This document shows, piece after piece, positions 52,968-64,000 of a stretch of 64,000 bases of DNA. How positions within the stretch are numbered: position 1 is the first letter of the stretch; each line of letters begins with the position of its first letter. The DNA lies in the NCBI GenBank assembly GCA_963773605.1, contig CAVZBT010000008.1:124001-188000 (forward strand). Reading direction: 5' to 3'. Source of the DNA: CAVZBT01 sp963773605. Lineage in GTDB: Bacteria > Acidobacteriota > UBA6911. The notes beneath the pieces were generated by a model. That model did no database searches and was not told the DNA's origin. It saw only the letters and a list, made by a program, of their open reading frames with translations. The position numbers and the translations under genes are program-made.

Positions 52968-53843
52968 CTACAGCAGATCTTTAAAGTAGGCCGCGGCGGC
53001 TTCCCAGTCCACGGATTCGTCGGGCTTGCGTCCCAGCCGGTCGTACAGCCGGCGGCGGGACTTCTTGTCGTCGATGGCGATTCGGGCCGAGATAGCCAGG
53101 ACGTCTTCGGCCACTTCGTAGGGGACGACGATGCACCCGTCCCAGTCGCAGCCGACGATATCCCCAGGGCGAACCATGACGCCGCCGCAACTGATCGGGA
53201 CCTCGACGTCGACCAATTCGACGCGGCCGGGAATGATAGTGCGCCCGATCCCGCGACAGGCGACGTTGCACTTCTGCATGATCACTTCATCGGTATCGCG
53301 GCAGTTGCCCTCCGTGACGATTCCGGCCACGCCGCGGCTCATCATCCCCAGGCTGTTGTTGGAGCCCCAATAGCCGCACTCCCCGGCGCCCCCCGTCGAC
53401 ATGGCAATGACGCACCCGGGCTTGACATGCGGTTCGACGTCGGCGCGCCAGCCGCCCATCTCTCCCCAGATATCGTGCTGTTTGAGCGCATCCGCCCTCG
53501 AGACAAGGGGCATGCGCCGGTTGGTCGGCACGACCCGCATGGTCACGGCCGGACCGAAAAAGCGCATCCCCATCCACAGGGGGCGGATCTCCGGGTCCAG
53601 GAGGGTCAGGTCAGCGCGGCCGACGGCGTCGAGACCGTCCGTGACGTCGGTGACCCGGAGGAACTTGTTGAAGCGGGCCGCGAGGGCATACGTATTCTTC
53701 CCTCCGGCCGGCGGTGTGGCCTGCGCCGACGCAGCCTGCGCGGGCTGGATGTAAGCGGTTCCCGCTGCGGCGGCCACCATCGCCGAGGATTTCAGAAAAT
53801 CGCGACGCGAGGACTGCGGATCGAGCGGCTCTTTCTCGGACAT
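52968..53843 (-). CDS. Tat-exported RraA/aldolase-family protein
   Basis: A 291-residue protein. Residues 1-40 are a twin-arginine signal (SSRRDFLKSSAMVAAAAGTA). The rest belongs to the RraA-like/4-hydroxy-4-methyl-2-oxoglutarate aldolase family: TDVTDGLDAVGRADL, MRFFGPAVTMRVVPT, VAMSTGGAG-like GCVIAMSTGGAGECGYWG, AGIVTEGNCRDTDEV with the substrate Arg-Asp, and GDIVGCDWDGCIVVP. GGAGGA precedes the ATG at 53843. RraA relatives normally work in the cytoplasm, so an exported version is unusual. Substrate likely a keto acid; not shown. Confidence 0.88.
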   Translation of the reverse strand: MSEKEPLDPQSSRRDFLKSSAMVAAAAGTAYIQPAQAASAQATPPAGGKNTYALAARFNKFLRVTDVTDGLDAVGRADLTLLDPEIRPLWMGMRFFGPAVTMRVVPTNRRMPLVSRADALKQHDIWGEMGGWRADVEPHVKPGCVIAMSTGGAGECGYWGSNNSLGMMSRGVAGIVTEGNCRDTDEVIMQKCNVACRGIGRTIIPGRVELVDVEVPISCGGVMVRPGDIVGCDWDGCIVVPYEVAEDVLAISARIAIDDKKSRRRLYDRLGRKPDESVDWEAAAAYFKDLL

Positions 53844-54096
53844 AATCGATTCCTCCAGTGGAAGAGAGTGCGATGGTAACAGCGACTCTTCCGTAGCGCA
53901 ACAAGTGGGCGAGGTCGGGCTCGCCCCCGCCCGGATGCTCAACAACCGGAATTGACGGAGCCGCGCCGCCGCTGCCGTTTACGATTTTCTGGCGGCGGGG
54001 CTCGCAGTCCCCGCTGCGGCATCGAATCTCCAGCGGCCGGGGGCCCCAACCGTTTCGGGGGACACGCATTTCGGCCGCCAGGAACACGCCAGGAAC

Positions 54097-55221
54097 ATGT
54101 ATTTGACCGGCGTCTCGGGACGGACATACAATCTCAGGGTGATAAGTCCAGGGGCATTCGAGGAGATGGCGGACCGGTTCTGCCGCGCGCTCTCCTCCAT
54201 TGCGGACGCAATGATGCCGACGGGCGACTGGAGGGCGGTGCTTGACCGTATCCTGCGGGCGCTCGTGGATGAACTCGGGTACAAAGCGGCCTCGGCCCGG
54301 CGGCTCGACGCGGAGCACCGCACGCTGGTTTTGTGCGGGTCCGTGGGGCTCAGCGAAAGCTACCTCGGCAAAGGCGTCGTCGAAATCGAAAAAAGCGGGA
54401 TTGACCGCGAGGTCTTGGCGGGGTGCGTGATCGAGATCGGCGACGCGGCCCACGACCCGCGCCTCCAGTACCCCGAAGCCGTGGTGCTGGAAGGAATCGG
54501 CAGCATCCTGGCCGCCCCGCTCGCGCTGCGCGACCGCTCAATCGGGGTCCTGAGGGTTTACTCGGGGGAGCCGCGCGTCGCGCATCCGGTCGAGAAAAAA
54601 TTCCTCCAGTCCGTCGCCAGGCTTACCGCCCGGGCCCTGATGACGTCCCACCGCACCGAGCTTCTGCACAATCTCGCCCGGCAGGTCAACTCGTCTCTAG
54701 ACCCTCAGGTCGTGCTCAGCGAGATGCTGCAGGAAACGGTCGATGAGCTCGACTACAAGGGCGGGATCGTGCGCCTGCTCGACGTCAAGGGCGAAAGGCT
54801 CCAACTGGTCGCCGCGACGGGGGTGACCCAGGCTTACCTGAATAAGGGACCCGTTTTCGTTCAGCACAGCACCATGGACCAGGCCATTCTGCAGGGGAGG
54901 GCCGTCACCATTTACGACGTGACGGCCGAGCCGGGCTACCAGTACCCGGAAGAGGCGGTGCGGGAGGGCATCCGGTCCATACAGGCGATTCCGCTGGCCG
55001 CGATAGACCGGGTTTCGGGACAGACGCGCATCTTCGGCGTCCTGCGCATCTATTCGGCCCAGGCGCACCGGTTCGGCGAGGACGAGATCGCCTTCCTTCA
55101 GAGTATCGCCAACCTGGGCGCCATCGCGCTGGAAAACGCCCGGCTGCACCAGCAGTTGATGCAACGGGTCGAAGCCCTCAAACCGGATGAAGAGGGGTGG
55201 TACCGCATCGAGGAACCCTGA
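54097..55221 (+). CDS. tandem GAF domain protein
   Basis: A 374-residue protein with two GAF domains. The first (~30-200) has AVLDRILRALVDELGYKAAS and LQYPEAVVLEGIGSILAAPL, the second (~205-365) QETVDELDYKGGIVRLLD and YQYPEEAVREGIRSIQAIPL. The two halves are clearly homologous. No kinase, cyclase or DNA-binding domain is attached, so it is a stand-alone sensor that probably passes its signal to a partner. The start at 54097 has AGGAAC upstream; 54166 is an alternative. Neither ligand nor partner is evident. Confidence 0.82.
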   Translation: MYLTGVSGRTYNLRVISPGAFEEMADRFCRALSSIADAMMPTGDWRAVLDRILRALVDELGYKAASARRLDAEHRTLVLCGSVGLSESYLGKGVVEIEKSGIDREVLAGCVIEIGDAAHDPRLQYPEAVVLEGIGSILAAPLALRDRSIGVLRVYSGEPRVAHPVEKKFLQSVARLTARALMTSHRTELLHNLARQVNSSLDPQVVLSEMLQETVDELDYKGGIVRLLDVKGERLQLVAATGVTQAYLNKGPVFVQHSTMDQAILQGRAVTIYDVTAEPGYQYPEEAVREGIRSIQAIPLAAIDRVSGQTRIFGVLRIYSAQAHRFGEDEIAFLQSIANLGAIALENARLHQQLMQRVEALKPDEEGWYRIEEP

Positions 55222-55231
55222 CCTTCGCATT

Positions 55232-57028
55232 TCAAAAAGGCCAGAACCACGGCACGAGCAGAAGCGCAATCAGGAACGTCAGCACCGTGAGCACCCCTCC
55301 GACCCGCGCGTAATCGGTGAACTTATACCCGCCCGGCCCCATCACCAGCACGTTGGCCGGATGGCTCACGGGGGTGATGAACGCGGTCGACGTGCCCAGC
55401 ACCACCATCATGAGCAGCGGGTATGGGCTCATGTGCGCCTGTTCGGCGGCGCTGAGCGCGATCGGGGCGGTAAAGATGGCGGTGGCGGTGCCGGAGATCG
55501 CCTGCGCGAGGAACATCGAGACGAGGTAGAACCCCGCGACGATCGCGGTGGGGCCGAACGGGGCGAACGCATGCAGGAGGTTGTGGGAGAGCATCGCGGC
55601 GGCCCCGCTCTTGTCCATCGCGGTGCCTATCGCGAGCATCCCGCCGACCATGACCACGGCCTTCCATTCAATGGCGCGGTAGCCGTCCTCGATCTTGACG
55701 GCCCCGGACAGGATCATGATCATGGCCCCGAGCATCGCCGCCGTCGCGATCCGCAGGACCCCAAGCGAGGCCAGGACAACCATCAGGACCATGCCGGCGA
55801 CGGCCCAGGGCGCCTTGTCGGGCCGGACGATTTCGTCCATGTCGTCCGGCGCGTTCAGGACGATGAAATTTCTCTCGGAGCTCAGAAGCCGTGCCTGCGA
55901 CCGCGGCCCATGCAGCAGTAGCGCATCGCCGAAACGCAGCGCCATCTCCGAGATGTTCCCGGTCGCGGGCTCGCCTTCGCGGCGCAGCGCCAGCACCGTG
56001 AGGCCGTATTTCTCCCGGAAATGGATGTCGCGCAGCGACTGCCCCACAATGTCGGCATACGGCGAGACGACGACCTCCACGATGCCGATGTTGCGGTCGG
56101 CCCACGGCACCGCCTGGCCGGCCCCGGCTTCGTCGAGCACCAGCCCGAGGGTTTCGCGCGTCTGTTGCAGCTGCCGGTCTTCCCCTTCAATCAGCAGCCG
56201 GTCGCCGGCGCGCAAGACCTCTCCGGCAGCCGGGGCCAGCTTGAGCCGCCCGGCGCGAATGATCCCGACGATGTTGAGGTGGTACGCCTCCCCCAGGTGA
56301 CTCTCGCCGAGGCTCAACCCGTCCAGCCTCGAACCCGCAAGGATACGGGCCTCGAAAACACGCTCGGGAACGTGGTAGAGCTGCGCCAGGTCGCCCGGCA
56401 GCTGCCGCGCGGGGCCCAGGGTCTTGACCGGCTGGCTGGGCAGAAGACGACGGCCTACCGTGGCCATAAAGACGATGCCGGCGGCCGTGAGAACGCTCCC
56501 GATCCGGAGGTAATCCCACATGGTGAAGGGCGCAAGGCCCTTCAGGCGCAGAGAATCGTTCGCGATGATGTTGATGGTGGTAAAGAGGGTGGCCATGCCC
56601 CCCAGCAGGGTGCCGAACGACAGCGGGATCATCAGCTTCGACGCGCTGATCCGCGTCTGCCTGGAGACGCTCGACACGCCGGGCAAAAGCACGGACGCGG
56701 CCGCGATGTTGTTCATCACGAGCGACAACAGGGCTGCGGTAGCCATGGTGACCGCAATGAGGCGAGACTCGCTTGCGCCGGCAACCTGCAGCAGCCGCCT
56801 CCCCATCCATGCGGCCACCCCCGTGGCACCGAGCCCCTCGGTGACGAGAAATATGGCCGCAATTGTGATCACCGCGGGGTTTCCGAACCCGGCCAGCGCG
56901 TCGGCCGTCTGCAGCGACCCCGTCAGGACCAGGGCCAGCACCGCCAGCAGCGCCACCACATCCGGCGAGATCCTGTCACTCAGGAACAGTACAATCGCCC
57001 CCGCCAAGATCCCCAGCACCCAAACCAT
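55232..57028 (-). CDS. SLC13-family permease with RCK_C (TrkA-C) domains
   Basis: A 598-residue polytopic membrane protein of the DASS/SLC13 anion transporter family. The N- and C-terminal membrane halves carry the family blocks ALAGFGNPAVITIAAIFLV, AALLSLVMNNIAAASVLLPG and TSTAFITPVSHPANVLVMGPG. Between them (~195-400) are two cytoplasmic TrkA-C domains (ILAGSRLDGLSLGESHL, and VVVSPYADIVGQSLRDI), which gate transport by ligand binding. Substrates are sulfate, dicarboxylates or similar anions. The ATG at 57028 is preferred; the frame opens earlier only with a TTG. Confidence 0.88.
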   Translation of the reverse strand: MVWVLGILAGAIVLFLSDRISPDVVALLAVLALVLTGSLQTADALAGFGNPAVITIAAIFLVTEGLGATGVAAWMGRRLLQVAGASESRLIAVTMATAALLSLVMNNIAAASVLLPGVSSVSRQTRISASKLMIPLSFGTLLGGMATLFTTINIIANDSLRLKGLAPFTMWDYLRIGSVLTAAGIVFMATVGRRLLPSQPVKTLGPARQLPGDLAQLYHVPERVFEARILAGSRLDGLSLGESHLGEAYHLNIVGIIRAGRLKLAPAAGEVLRAGDRLLIEGEDRQLQQTRETLGLVLDEAGAGQAVPWADRNIGIVEVVVSPYADIVGQSLRDIHFREKYGLTVLALRREGEPATGNISEMALRFGDALLLHGPRSQARLLSSERNFIVLNAPDDMDEIVRPDKAPWAVAGMVLMVVLASLGVLRIATAAMLGAMIMILSGAVKIEDGYRAIEWKAVVMVGGMLAIGTAMDKSGAAAMLSHNLLHAFAPFGPTAIVAGFYLVSMFLAQAISGTATAIFTAPIALSAAEQAHMSPYPLLMMVVLGTSTAFITPVSHPANVLVMGPGGYKFTDYARVGGVLTVLTFLIALLLVPWFWPF

Positions 57029-57251
57029 CCCTGAAGAATAGGGGACGGACCGGAACAATATCAACAGATTAAGGATATCAGCCGTCGTGTCGGGGCAGCG
57101 GAGCCGTCCGGACCCGGTTCTCGAGACAACAGGCGCCTGGGCGGTTTATGAACCTCTAGCGGTCTATGTCAGAAAAACGGCCCTAAAAATCTAAAATAGT
57201 GGCTTTGGGGGGGCGCTTTCCTGGGTATCTCACTAATAATAAAACGCTTAC

Positions 57252-60448
<3,197 letters not shown>

Positions 60449-61196
60449 TCTAGCTCCTGATCCTGTAACCGCGTCCGCGCGCATTGGCCCGGGATGGGTT
60501 GTTTTTCGCCGTCGGGTTTGCCGAAAATCGAGCGCTATCATAGCCGCTCGAACGCCTCAGGCCACTGATTTGAGGGATGCCGCGCGGTGGAGGCGAGCTT
60601 ACCGAGGTCAAGGCGCCGCCGGATCCGGCCCCGATGAATTGGGCGGCGCCGTCTGGCCTCTGGTCGGTTGCCACGAAGGATATCGGATTTGCTTTGTCCA
60701 CGCACGCGATGCTGCTAAGCTCGGCACCGCTACGAAAAGAAAACCCGCAGCCCCGTTTTGCTGCCTTGGTTTGCCCCGGGATCGCGCACCGGTTCGGCAA
60801 CGCCGCGAAACGGCGGGCCACGGCATCTGTGGCGGAAATTGCGAAACGGGAAGTCCCCTCTGGGACATCGAGAAGCTGCGGCGTGGCCGCCAGCAATCTC
60901 GGGGTCACGAGGTTGCACTGGCCGGGAGAAAATTTCGCTTCCGGGTTCGACTGGAAGGATGGCATGGAGCTCAACCACCCGGACCTGAAGGCGACCCACG
61001 CGTTGGTCGTGGACCAGGCGCGCCTCCCCGATAACTACAGCCGCGCGCGTATCGATCAGACCGCCGCGCACTCTCATCATTCCAAACCCGGTTCCGGCCG
61101 GCATGGAATTGCGCGATAGAGCGGGGACTCGCGCGCCCCGATAAGAGCTCTGGAAAGGTGCACCCTTGAGTCCGTGGGTAAGGAAGAAGAGAAGGC
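60449..61196. other. 748-bp stretch without an assignable gene
   Basis: Both strands have open frames here (60577-61119 plus, 180 codons; 60450-60974 minus, 174 codons), but neither product resembles a known family, neither has a good ribosome-binding site, and they overlap. The stretch is somewhat less GC-rich than its surroundings (60,640-60,930). It could hold a noncoding RNA or a decayed gene. A purine-rich GGAAGAAGAGAAGG just before 61197 probably serves the next gene. Confidence 0.4.
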
Positions 61197-62023
61197 ACGA
61201 GAATCCAAATCGCTCCGATCCTGTTCTGTGCCGGGATCATCCTGGCCGTCGGGCTGCTGCCGCGGCACTGGCAAAAGCCGGTCCCGAACCGCTATATGAG
61301 GACCTACCATGCGACGGATTTTCCAAGCCCGGCACCGGACACGGTTAGCCGGCCTCGGTCTCGGCGGGCCGTCTATCCTTACTCGGTGATACCCGGCGGC
61401 GCGATTGACCGCGACGAATTGGTGGCGGCCGTGTCCCGCGACCGCATCATTGCGGGTCACTATCGCGGCCTTTCAGCTGTCCCAGACAAGGATGGTCCGG
61501 CTGCAGCAGGACATGCCCGCCCACCTATCCTACCGGCTCCGGGAAGACGTGTTCTGGACCGCGAAGAAAATCGTCCTGAAACGTGGAGAGGCGGTGCTCA
61601 CCGACGGGCGCGAATTGGCACGCGCACGCTGTGGCAACCGGATCTCGATCGTGCCGAAGGAACCCACCTCCCCGGAAGAGCCGGCACCGGAGATCTTCGA
61701 GACCGCCGTTGTAACCGACGAGCAACCCACCCGGCTCGACATCGTGGAGACCCCGACGCTTCCGGCCGGACTCTCGCTGGATCCGCCGGCGACTCTCTTG
61801 CTTCCGCCGGGACCGCCGTACATGGAGTGGTCGTACATCCCTCCCGCAACGTTTCCGCCGATCGTCATCGTGCCGGCGAGCCCTCCTCCAACCGTTGTAC
61901 CCGAGCCGGCACCCGGCGCTCCTCGGGTCGGGTTTGGCCGTCGCTTTCGTGATCTGGTTCGCCCGAAAACGCAATTGCACCGCGGGCAACACAGGCAGAA
62001 GACGCAAATCCGCCAGGTGTTGA
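61197..62023 (+). CDS. probable PEP-CTERM-anchored exported protein (frameshifted)
   Basis: About 270 residues after removing two inserted bases (near 61,470 and 61,912). The start is unclear: an ACG at 61197 follows a strong GGAAGAAGAGAAGG site and may be a mis-read ATG. The N-terminus has one hydrophobic helix (APILFCAGIILAVGLLPRHW), the middle holds SYRLREDVFWTAKKIVLKRG and LARARCGNRISIVP, then a Pro-rich linker. The last frame reads VPEPAP followed by LLGSGLAVAFVIWF and ARKRN, the order of a PEP-CTERM sorting signal (motif, hydrophobic helix, basic tail). That would make it a substrate of an exosortase. Family known to me only as uncharacterised. Confidence 0.62.
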
Positions 62024-62042
62024 ACGGCAGAACGGAGAGAGC

Positions 62043-62463
62043 ATGAGCGGACAAGAGCAGCGTGAAACCGGCACGATTTCATGGGCGGACCTCACGGTCC
62101 CAGACGCCGCCTCGGTGAGGGATTTCTACCAGGCCGTGGTGGGATGGCAATCAACCGCTCTGGACATGGGCGGGTACGAGGATTTTTGCATGAATCTCGC
62201 GTCAAACGGCAAGACCGTCGCCGGCGTCTGTCACGCCCGTGGCGTCAACGCTGCGCTCCCGCCGGTGTGGGCTCGTCTACATCACGGTCGCCGACCTCGA
62301 CGCGAGCCTCCGACACTGCCGCGAACTCGGCGGCACGCTGATCGCGGGGCCGAAGGATATGGGAAGCCAGGGCCGCTATTGCGTCATCCGGGACCCCGCC
62401 GGAGCCCCCGTAGCCCTGTTCGAGTGCGGGCCCCGGCAGCCCGATGCGGTGGATCTTGGCTGA
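62043..62463 (+). CDS. VOC/glyoxalase-family protein (frameshifted)
   Basis: About 139 residues after one inserted G near 62,270. The VOC fold is clear: ISWADLTVPDAASVRDFYQA and VGWQSTALDMGGYEDFCMN in the first frame, VYITVADLDASLRHCRELGG and CVIRDPAGAPVALFE in the second. It resembles the small bacterial CFP30-like glyoxalase group. Metal ligands cannot be assigned with confidence. It starts 19 bp after the PEP-CTERM gene and is probably in the same operon. Confidence 0.82.
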
Positions 62464-62600
62464 CCGCGTGGATCTATCTCCAACCCCGGTGATAGCTTGC
62501 TTTTCGGGGCGCGTCCGGGCGCTTTAGCCCCGGCGCACCCGGGGAAAATCCTGTTGATCCCGACCAAAAAGGCTTTATTGTGGGCTTGGGAGGCCAGGCG

Positions 62601-63919
62601 ATGATGGAACTGTTCCGGGGCCGAGTCCGATGGGTGCTCATATTCTGGATGTTCATCCTCAGCGCGGTCGCTTACCTCGACCGCGTCAATATCTCGATCG
62701 CCGGACGCTCGATAGCCCAGGAGTTTGCACTCGACAACATCCGGCTGGGCTGGGTATTCAGCGCGTTTGTGCTCGGGTACGCCCTTTTTCAGGCTCCCGG
62801 GGGCCGCCTGGCCGACCGTTTCGGGCCGCGCAGGGTGCTGGTGCTGGCTACGGTGTGGTGGGGTCTGTTTACGGCTCTGACGGCGATGGTGCCGGCGGTC
62901 CCGGGCACTCTCGGCGTGTTGCTCGGGGTCCGCTTCCTCCTCGGCGTCGGGAGAGGCCGTGGTTTACCCGGCATCGAACCGGCTGGTGGCCAACTGGATC
63001 CCCTCGCCAGGAGCGCGGCATCGCCAACGGCCTGATTTTCGCGGGAGTCGGGGCGGGCGCCGGGATCACGCCGCCGCTGATCACCTTCATCATGCTGAAC
63101 TACGGGTGGCGGTGGTCGTTCTGGATCAGCGCGCTCGATCGGGCTGGCCGTCGGGTGCGTCTGGTTTTTCCTCGCCCGGGACAACCCGGAGAGTCACCCG
63201 TGGATGAGCGAAGCCGAGGCGGAGCACATACGCTCGGGCCTGCCGCAGGTCACGACGCGGCCCGGCGGGCCGCCGCCCTGCCCTGGAGCGCCATACTGGG
63301 CAACCGTGACGTCCTGGCCGTGACGGCACAGCTACTTCTGCTACGGCTATGTCGCCTACATCTACTTCACCTGGTTCTTCATGTACCTGAGCACGGTGCG
63401 CGGGCTGGACCTCAAATCGAGCTCGTACTACGGCATGCTCCCGTTCGCGGCCATGGCCGTCTGTTCGCCCCTCGGGGGCATCATCAGCGACCGATGACGA
63501 AACGTTACGGGAAACGGGCTGGACGCTGCGGCATCGCCGTCGTCGGGCTGGCCCTTTCGGGGGTCTTCATCGTGCTGGGAACGCAGGCGCAGGACGCCAG
63601 GCTGGCAAGCATCGTTCTCGCAGGGGGCGCCGGCGCGTTGTACCTTTCGCAGAGCTCGTTCTGGTCCGTGACGGCCGACATCGGGGGGCGTTCCGCCGGA
63701 TCCGTCTCCGGTGTCATGAACATGGGCAACCAGATCGGCGGGGCAATTACCGCTTCCCTCACACCGCTGCTGGCCAAGTACTTCGGCTGGACCACGTCGT
63801 TTCTGGTCGCCGCCGGGCTGTGCGTGGTCGGCGCCCTCACCTGGCTCGCGGTCAACCCGGACAGGCAGATCCAGGCGGACCGGAGCGCGGTCGCCGCGAC
63901 CCGGACGGAATCGGTCTGA
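62601..63919 (+). CDS. MFS transporter, anion/sugar-acid (ACS) type (frameshifted)
   Basis: A single ~430-residue major-facilitator gene with at least five frameshifts (near 62,950, 63,005, 63,140, ~63,320 and ~63,495). The order of its twelve helices is intact: ILSAVAYLDRVNISIAGRSI, SAFVLGYALFQAPGGRLADRFGPR with the MFS loop 2-3 motif, VYPASNRLVANWIP in the second frame, ERGIANGLIFAGVGAGAGI, then VAYIYFTWFFMYLSTVRG, SYYGMLPFAAMAV and the C-terminal half (GSVSGVMNMGNQIGGAITASL). The blocks match ACS-family importers of hexuronates and glucarate. GGGAGG precedes the ATG. Substrate inferred. Confidence 0.85.
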
Positions 63920-63938
63920 AGCCTCACGGAGATAGCGC

Positions 63939-64000
63939 ATGAAAAGGAAAGTCCTGCTCAGTGCCGCCCTGGTGGCCCTCGTCCTGGCTGTCGGGGGCTG
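63939..64000 (+). CDS. N-terminus of an exported (probably lipo-) protein
   Basis: Twenty codons run to the window edge: MKRKVLLSAALVALVLAVGG, followed by TG-, which would be Cys for TGC or TGT. That gives a lipobox AVGGC at the right place. It begins 20 bp after the MFS transporter and has GGAGA upstream. The rest is outside the window. Confidence 0.6.
   Translation, partial: MKRKVLLSAALVALVLAVGG

Noticed and set aside
60577..61119. ORFs on both strands after carB as protein genes
   Set aside because: They overlap each other, neither has a ribosome-binding site or a family, so I report only the region.
62505..62544. GC-rich inverted repeat before the MFS gene as a terminator or repeat element
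   Set aside because: Only short imperfect stems (CCGGG/CCCGG) form, and the ends do not match the GGAGTGCGGCG family.

Overview
The window is about 64 kb of GC-rich bacterial chromosome, most likely from the Acidobacteriota and close to the Solibacter/Bryobacter type. The evidence is a roughly 1,100-residue Oar-type TonB-dependent receptor with a carboxypeptidase-like N-terminus (27.5-30.8 kb), a VWFA-related protein of the kind typical of Acidobacteria (41.2-42.1 kb), many Tat- or Sec-exported sugar-active and Gfo/Idh/MocA-type proteins, and a family of small GC-rich intergenic repeats. No rRNA, tRNA, CRISPR array, prophage or intact transposase gene was seen. The assignment is inferred from family content, since no marker-gene tree can be built here.

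Layout. 0-1.7 kb: end of hydG and complete hydF ([FeFe]-hydrogenase maturation). 1.7-9.8 kb: a PhyH-type dioxygenase, a secreted alpha/beta hydrolase, rmlB, a 1,526-residue adenylate-forming enzyme fused to an acetyltransferase, and a 54-residue Cys-containing mini-protein. 10-16.3 kb: oxidoreductase remnant, TIM-barrel sugar isomerase-like protein, msrA, a membrane-anchored Nfu-N-like protein, and a two-gene unit of a cupredoxin/polyferredoxin membrane protein and an FG-GAP repeat protein. 16.5-22.6 kb: a czcCBA heavy-metal efflux operon with a small Cys-rich secreted protein in front. 22.7-31.3 kb: DUF4038/GH140-like glycosidase, L7Ae-like RNA-binding protein, DUF2911 protein, Tyr/Arg-rich secreted protein, Tat-exported glycosidase-like protein, and the TonB receptor. 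31.5-36.2 kb: tag-rhaM-GNAT operon, ceramidase-like protein, lipoprotein beta-propeller. 36.4-41.0 kb: a sugar cluster (AGE-type epimerase, PfkB kinase-HAD phosphatase fusion, deoxyhypusine-synthase-like protein). 41-49.4 kb: VWA protein, Gfo/Idh/MocA oxidoreductase, secreted glyoxalase-like protein, heparinase II/III-like lyase, and an M28 peptidase with an M19-like tail. 49.7-60.4 kb: hybrid histidine kinase, OsmC, PGPGW membrane protein, Tat-exported RraA-like protein, tandem GAF protein, SLC13/RCK permease, carB. 60.5-64 kb: unassigned stretch, a probable PEP-CTERM protein, glyoxalase-family protein, MFS transporter, and the start of a lipoprotein.

Functionally the window reads as an accessory saprophyte region: polysaccharide and sugar-acid breakdown outside the cytoplasm (GH140-like, heparinase-like, TonB receptor, MFS transporter, rhaM), metal resistance, oxidative-stress repair (msrA, OsmC), and hydrogenase maturation that hints at a fermentative or hydrogen-related mode.

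A recurring caveat: at least nine genes, including the housekeeping carB, are broken by frameshifts. Nearly every one that can be resolved by reading both frames is a single inserted base. This points to consensus error rather than gene decay, so these genes are annotated as single frameshifted genes.
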